From the NCBI GenBank assembly GCA_026260175.1, contig JAKCWW010002751.1, positions 10,753 to 53,879 of the forward strand: DNA of 43,127 nucleotides, written 5' to 3'. Numbering within the stretch: position 1 is the first letter of the stretch; the number at the start of each line of letters is the position of its first letter. The notes below the pieces were generated by a model, which saw nothing but the letters and a program-made list of their open reading frames with translations, did no database searches and had not been told where the DNA came from. Made by a program: the position numbers and the translations under genes. Origin of the DNA: Reticulitermes lucifugus. Taxonomy: Eukaryota > Arthropoda > Insecta > Blattodea > Rhinotermitidae. This document shows, piece after piece, positions 40,275 through 43,127 of the stretch.

Positions 40275-40529
40275 TCACATAATCCTCGGAATTCGACCCC
40301 CTAATGGTGTATTTCTTCGTGGATTCAAAACCACTTGGGAGTGACGTGGTAACGTTGATGTGATTGAGGTTTGAAGTATTTGATTGCACAGTGACTCCAC
40401 AGTCTTAAGACGATCTTCAACTTGATCCAATCTCGTTGAAATTGCTCCCACTGATTTTACTAGAGTATTCAATGAATCTCTTATGAAAGTATCGAGTTCA
40501 TCTGTTGATTGAACATCAAGATGGTTCAT
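40275..40529 (-). CDS. Small ORF encoding a coiled-coil protein, 84 aa
   Basis: An intact ATG-to-TGA frame. Residues about 22-53 have a clean a/d heptad pattern: LNTLVKSVGAISTRLDQVED then RLKTVESLCNQIL, with Leu, Leu, Val, Ile, Leu, Val, Leu, Val, Cys, Ile at the core positions. A charged N-terminus (MNHLDVQSTDELDTF) and a basic tail with PRRNTPLGGRIPR flank it. No signal peptide or membrane segment. Just upstream, ACCTCAG precedes the ATG by one base, so it could be the start of a spliced coding exon. It lies on the collagen strand 1.4 kb upstream of exon 1, but no junction links them and it has no Gly-X-Y. I do not recognise the family. It could be a small gene, a 5' exon, or part of an unrecognised transposon. 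Confidence 0.38.
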   Translation of the reverse strand: MNHLDVQSTDELDTFIRDSLNTLVKSVGAISTRLDQVEDRLKTVESLCNQILQTSITSTLPRHSQVVLNPRRNTPLGGRIPRIM

Positions 40530-41781
40530 ACTGAGGTATTAACACGTTTATAGTGTTCAAATGTAAAATTCTATAGTCTGTATAGCTGTATATTTGTATA
40601 ATATGACTTATTCCACATCCAGTTGTCACTTCCACACACTTATGGATCCATGGAATGTATGTATGCATGTACTGCTGACTCTTGCTCAAAACACTTCTTG
40701 AACTGTGAGGGAGGGAGAGATGATTCAACAGCAGAGAGTATAAAGTAGGGGTAATACAGATCAGACCACACGAACCGTCAGCTAACGGACGTGCAAATGG
40801 AGTGAGAAGTGTAACAGTCAGAGAACAAAGATCTCATGACTAAATGTGTGTTTGTTAGGCCTATCACTTCTTATCTTTCTTCGTTCAAGAATTAAACATT
40901 CTAGTCCTTTCGGCTTCCGAATTATTCAACAAACATCGTGATCCCTTGGTTACGCAACTGTCCAGTGCAAGTGCAATAAGTAATGGAAATATCGAGATAT
41001 TCTTTCTGAGTTTTGGACTCGAACCCGCGATACAGCGTCCATACGGCCTAAAATTTTGCTACCGGAATTGGCTTCGTACACCCATTTCTTATCCTACGTG
41101 TATTTTATAACAAGAAAATCCGAAAAGACTTCTGTTATGTACTTACTCCACGGAGAAGAGACCTTCTTGAGAAAATAACGTCCTAAGCTAGTCAAGACAT
41201 TCCCCCAAATTTTATTAAACCCAATGTTCATCACCGTGTTCACAACAGCCCGTCACTTATCCCAATCCTCAAATACAGGCATCCTGTCTACGCCCTCCCA
41301 AAAAAAGTTCCGTTACAATATTATACTGCATAAACTACGCAACAATGAATCTTACGATAAGACTATGTCTTGTTAGCCTCTCTCTTTCTTTCTGTGTGTG
41401 TTCTTTTTAACGATAATTTCAATTGTGAAGATTGTATACCGTCGATGATTGATATGTGACATATGGGAATCAAGAACTGGTGGACAGTATAAGACCAAGT
41501 ACGACAGAAGACTGTCCCAATGCCACTTAGTAAATCTCGAGACTGAGCTGGGACAAAACCCTGTCCAGTAGAGTCAAACTGCTGGTCTCGTGAAGGTAGA
41601 GACGGCACTTCGCTGTCCACATCAACAGGGAATTTCGCGTGAAATTTGAGGTTCTAGCAGCAGTGAGTATGAAACTACATGGCGTCATATCCCAGAAGAG
41701 AATTTTCCGATACCAGGAAAATTGTCAGCTGTCGCAGGAACACTTTGCGCCACGGACTTCGAATTTGTTTAGGTTTAAAGT
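40530..41781. other. Intergenic or intronic, nothing firm
   Basis: More GC-balanced than the left part. GTATAAAG occurs at 40738 and a B-box-like GGGTTCGAGTCC on the minus strand near 41020, but neither has enough context to call a promoter or tRNA. No ORF with recognised motifs. Confidence 0.4.
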
Positions 41782-41789
41782 GGCGTGAC

Positions 41790-42049
41790 CAAGGCCGGTC
41801 TTAGGCCGATTGGCCCGATTTGACGCAATCGGACCCCGTGTTCAGGAGGAAATTAAATAAATAACATGTTTCACTGAGCGCCTGATGAAAAGTAAATAAA
41901 TATGATAAAAATGGACCATTTTAATTTTTCATGCTATCTTCCGTTAATATACCAAAACGTTAGCCCCTTTTTTTTGCTCTGCACAATAAATTTTAGGGGC
42001 CCGCCACAAGGATCGCAATCGGACATCGCGTTTGCTAAGGCCGGCACTG
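41790..42049. mobile_element. hAT-like MITE, 260 bp
   Basis: A perfect 8-bp direct repeat GGCGTGAC flanks the element (41782-41789 and 42050-42057), the target size of hAT transposons. The ends are inverted: CAAGGCCGGTCTTAG at the left and, read inward from the right, CAGTGCCGGCCTTAG (12 of 15). Repeated CGCAATCGGACC- and GATCGCAATCGGAC-like blocks lie inside the two ends. The centre is AT-rich and has no transposase. Confidence 0.83.
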
Positions 42050-42118
42050 GGCGTGACAACCCTGATTAACGGATTCAGGTCTGAGGAGGTAGATGTCCAA
42101 CAGCGCGTCACCTCTCGT

Positions 42119-42170
42119 CGGGCCACTTACTACCTGAGTATAACCATTACTACCTGAGTATACAAAACGC
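42119..42170. repeat. Short tandem repeat, ACTACCTGAGTATA
   Basis: TTACTACCTGAGTATA occurs twice, about 22 bases apart, just right of the hAT MITE. Confidence 0.7.
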
Positions 42171-42179
42171 GTCACTCTA

Positions 42180-42720
42180 CGGCGCAATTTAGTACAATTC
42201 TTATCATCGAATAGGCACTGTAACTACGCAGTACACATGATGCACGTGTACACATGGATAGACAAACGTTTGTGTTTGTTTTGAAACCACCCAACCCCTT
42301 TACGTACCCACCCACACCACAGCAGCACGTGATACAGTGACAAAGCGTTTGGTGGCGCCACAGATGACGCAGTGTCAGAATGCGTTCGTCGTAAAGAAGA
42401 GAAACTAGTGCGTTAGACTCTAGAATGCACACGTTATTAGATACGCCACCCGCAATGCACGACATAAAGCACACACAGCAATTCAGTTCATGTATGTAAA
42501 GTGAAGGGCAGAACACGCCAGTGAGATTTGAGGCTCTCGCCGGAGGAGTACTGTCTTCTTGGGTGTGTGACCGCGTACTGTGGTAGAAATGTACCAGGGT
42601 TTTGGAATAACATGCTGTCTCCATCTTCAGGCCAACGACGGCAAAAAGTTCCCCGCAAACTCTGATAAATTCCGACCAGACTACACGGCATTACGTTTCA
42701 GGAGACAGTTCTCTTCAAAT
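42180..42720 (-). repeat. Dispersed repeat with CTGAAGATGG motif
   Basis: On the minus strand, a 67-codon frame contains SLRGTFCRRWPEDGDSMLFQ, and another reads NCCVCFMSCIAGGVSN. I recall near-identical conceptual peptides ([27 protein letters not shown]-like) from repeats of cockroaches and other insects. The nucleotide core is GCCTGAAGATGGAGACAGCA followed by TTCCAAAACCC. The block is CpG-rich compared with the rest of the window. The 150-codon frame here (42172-42624) is most likely a by-product. Confidence 0.5.
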
Positions 42721-43066
42721 TTTTGATTAAAGCAATTTCTTTAAGAATACGATATGGACGTCTCTGACAGTGACAGCAATGTGCACAGCACAAATTTATA
42801 ATAGATTTTTCACCCCGTCAGTAGTACTGTAGAAATCTCGTGGAACTACATAAATATATTTGATATCAAGGTATGAAAAAAGTTTTTTTTTGTGAGCAGA
42901 AATCACATTTTATAGCATTCTTGACATTTTAAGTACACTGTAACTGATCTATCGTATTCATGTTTTGGTCTTCGTTATGAAGCTGAAAACCTAAAAACTC
43001 ATATTAGGGTATTGAATTTTTTTAAACTTTTATTTGGGTGTTTCAGTCTATACACAACGCTATGTT

Positions 43067-43127
43067 CGGGCCGGGATAGCTCAGTCGGTATAGCGACTCG
43101 CTACGGGCTGGACGGTCCGGGGATCGA
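43067..43127 (+). mobile_element. SINE head, cut by window end
   Basis: GCCGGGATAGCTCAGTCGGT (A box) and GGTCCGGGGATCGA (start of the B box) match the head of the SINE at 16369. This copy is closer to a tRNA consensus than the 16-kb copy, so it is probably younger. Its body lies beyond the window. Confidence 0.8.

Noticed and set aside
40735..40780. GTATAAAG and a nearby CAGACC as a plus-strand core promoter
   Set aside because: No initiator at the proper spacing and no downstream gene found.
41000..41065. Perfect B-box-like GGGTTCGAGTCC on the minus strand, possible tRNA
   Set aside because: The expected T-arm stem does not pair and no good A box or cloverleaf can be drawn; at most a decayed SINE head.
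42172..42624. 150-codon minus-strand open frame, the longest complete one apart from the 193-codon frame at 9.3-9.9 kb
   Set aside because: It overlaps a dispersed repeat, is Cys/His-rich without a domain pattern, and has no splice or start context.
1..43127. CRISPR arrays, operons, riboswitches, bacterial mobile elements
   Set aside because: Tandem arrays here have adjacent units without spacers, and the exon-intron structure shows an animal nuclear genome.

Overview
This window is animal nuclear DNA and reads as a large, repeat-rich insect genome. It is AT-rich, its coding sequence is cut into very short exons with GT-AG introns of up to about 7.7 kb, and the introns are full of decayed mariner, hAT, Harbinger, pogo, LINE and tRNA-derived SINE copies. 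The SINE family and the peptide motifs of the LINE debris look to me like those of cockroaches and termites (Blattodea). That placement is from memory and was not tested. Operons, ribosome binding sites, riboswitches and CRISPR arrays are not expected and none were seen.

The one gene I can reconstruct runs on the minus strand from 38846 down to 842. Twelve exons encode 328 residues of interrupted Gly-X-Y collagen with no cysteine. Every splice junction keeps both the reading frame and the triplet register. Two non-collagenous interruptions share a TTL-x-G motif, and a strongly basic stretch lies at the exon 10/11 junction. Both ends are missing: no signal peptide, membrane anchor, promoter or C-terminal domain is in the window. 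The small exons, several of them multiples of 9 bp, fit a transmembrane (MACIT, type XIII/XXIII/XXV-like) collagen better than a fibrillar one. Type IV is not excluded.

Left part (1-10.4 kb): the intact C-terminal end of a LINE reverse transcriptase ORF and its 3' tail (1-477), a second copy of that 3' tail (3.5 kb), a LINE-like fossil bounded by ATT repeats (3.0-3.4 kb), a tandem duplication (4.9 kb), a 577-bp foldback (5.2-5.8 kb), an antisense SINE (6.0 kb), and a 1.58-kb composite made of two mariner 3' halves in inverted orientation with a SINE inside (8.7-10.3 kb). Collagen exons 12, 11, 10 and 9 lie between them.

Middle part (10.5-31 kb): foldbacks at 11.6, 13.6, 16.8, 21.6 and 30.7 kb, a Tc1/mariner-superfamily transposase fossil (14.0 kb), a full-length SINE (16.4 kb), a pogo-like MITE nested in a foldback arm (17.8 kb), a full-length but broken mariner (18.7-20.0 kb), a 43-bp minisatellite (22.5 kb), a LINE RT fossil (23.2-23.6 kb), a transposase fossil (27.0 kb) and a 41-bp minisatellite (27.4 kb). 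Exons 8 to 4 are here.

Right part (31-43 kb): a Harbinger-like MITE containing a 179-N assembly gap (31.8 kb), two foldbacks of one family (33.3 and 36.9 kb), exons 3 to 1, an intact 84-codon coiled-coil ORF (40.3-40.5 kb), a 260-bp hAT MITE with a perfect 8-bp target duplication (41.8 kb), a dispersed repeat (42.2-42.7 kb), and a SINE cut by the window end.

The most unusual pattern is a recurrent foldback architecture. At least eight inverted-repeat elements place a CTGA(A/T)GATGG-type motif and a GAAAC or GTTTC motif near the inner part of the arms, although their arm sequences differ.
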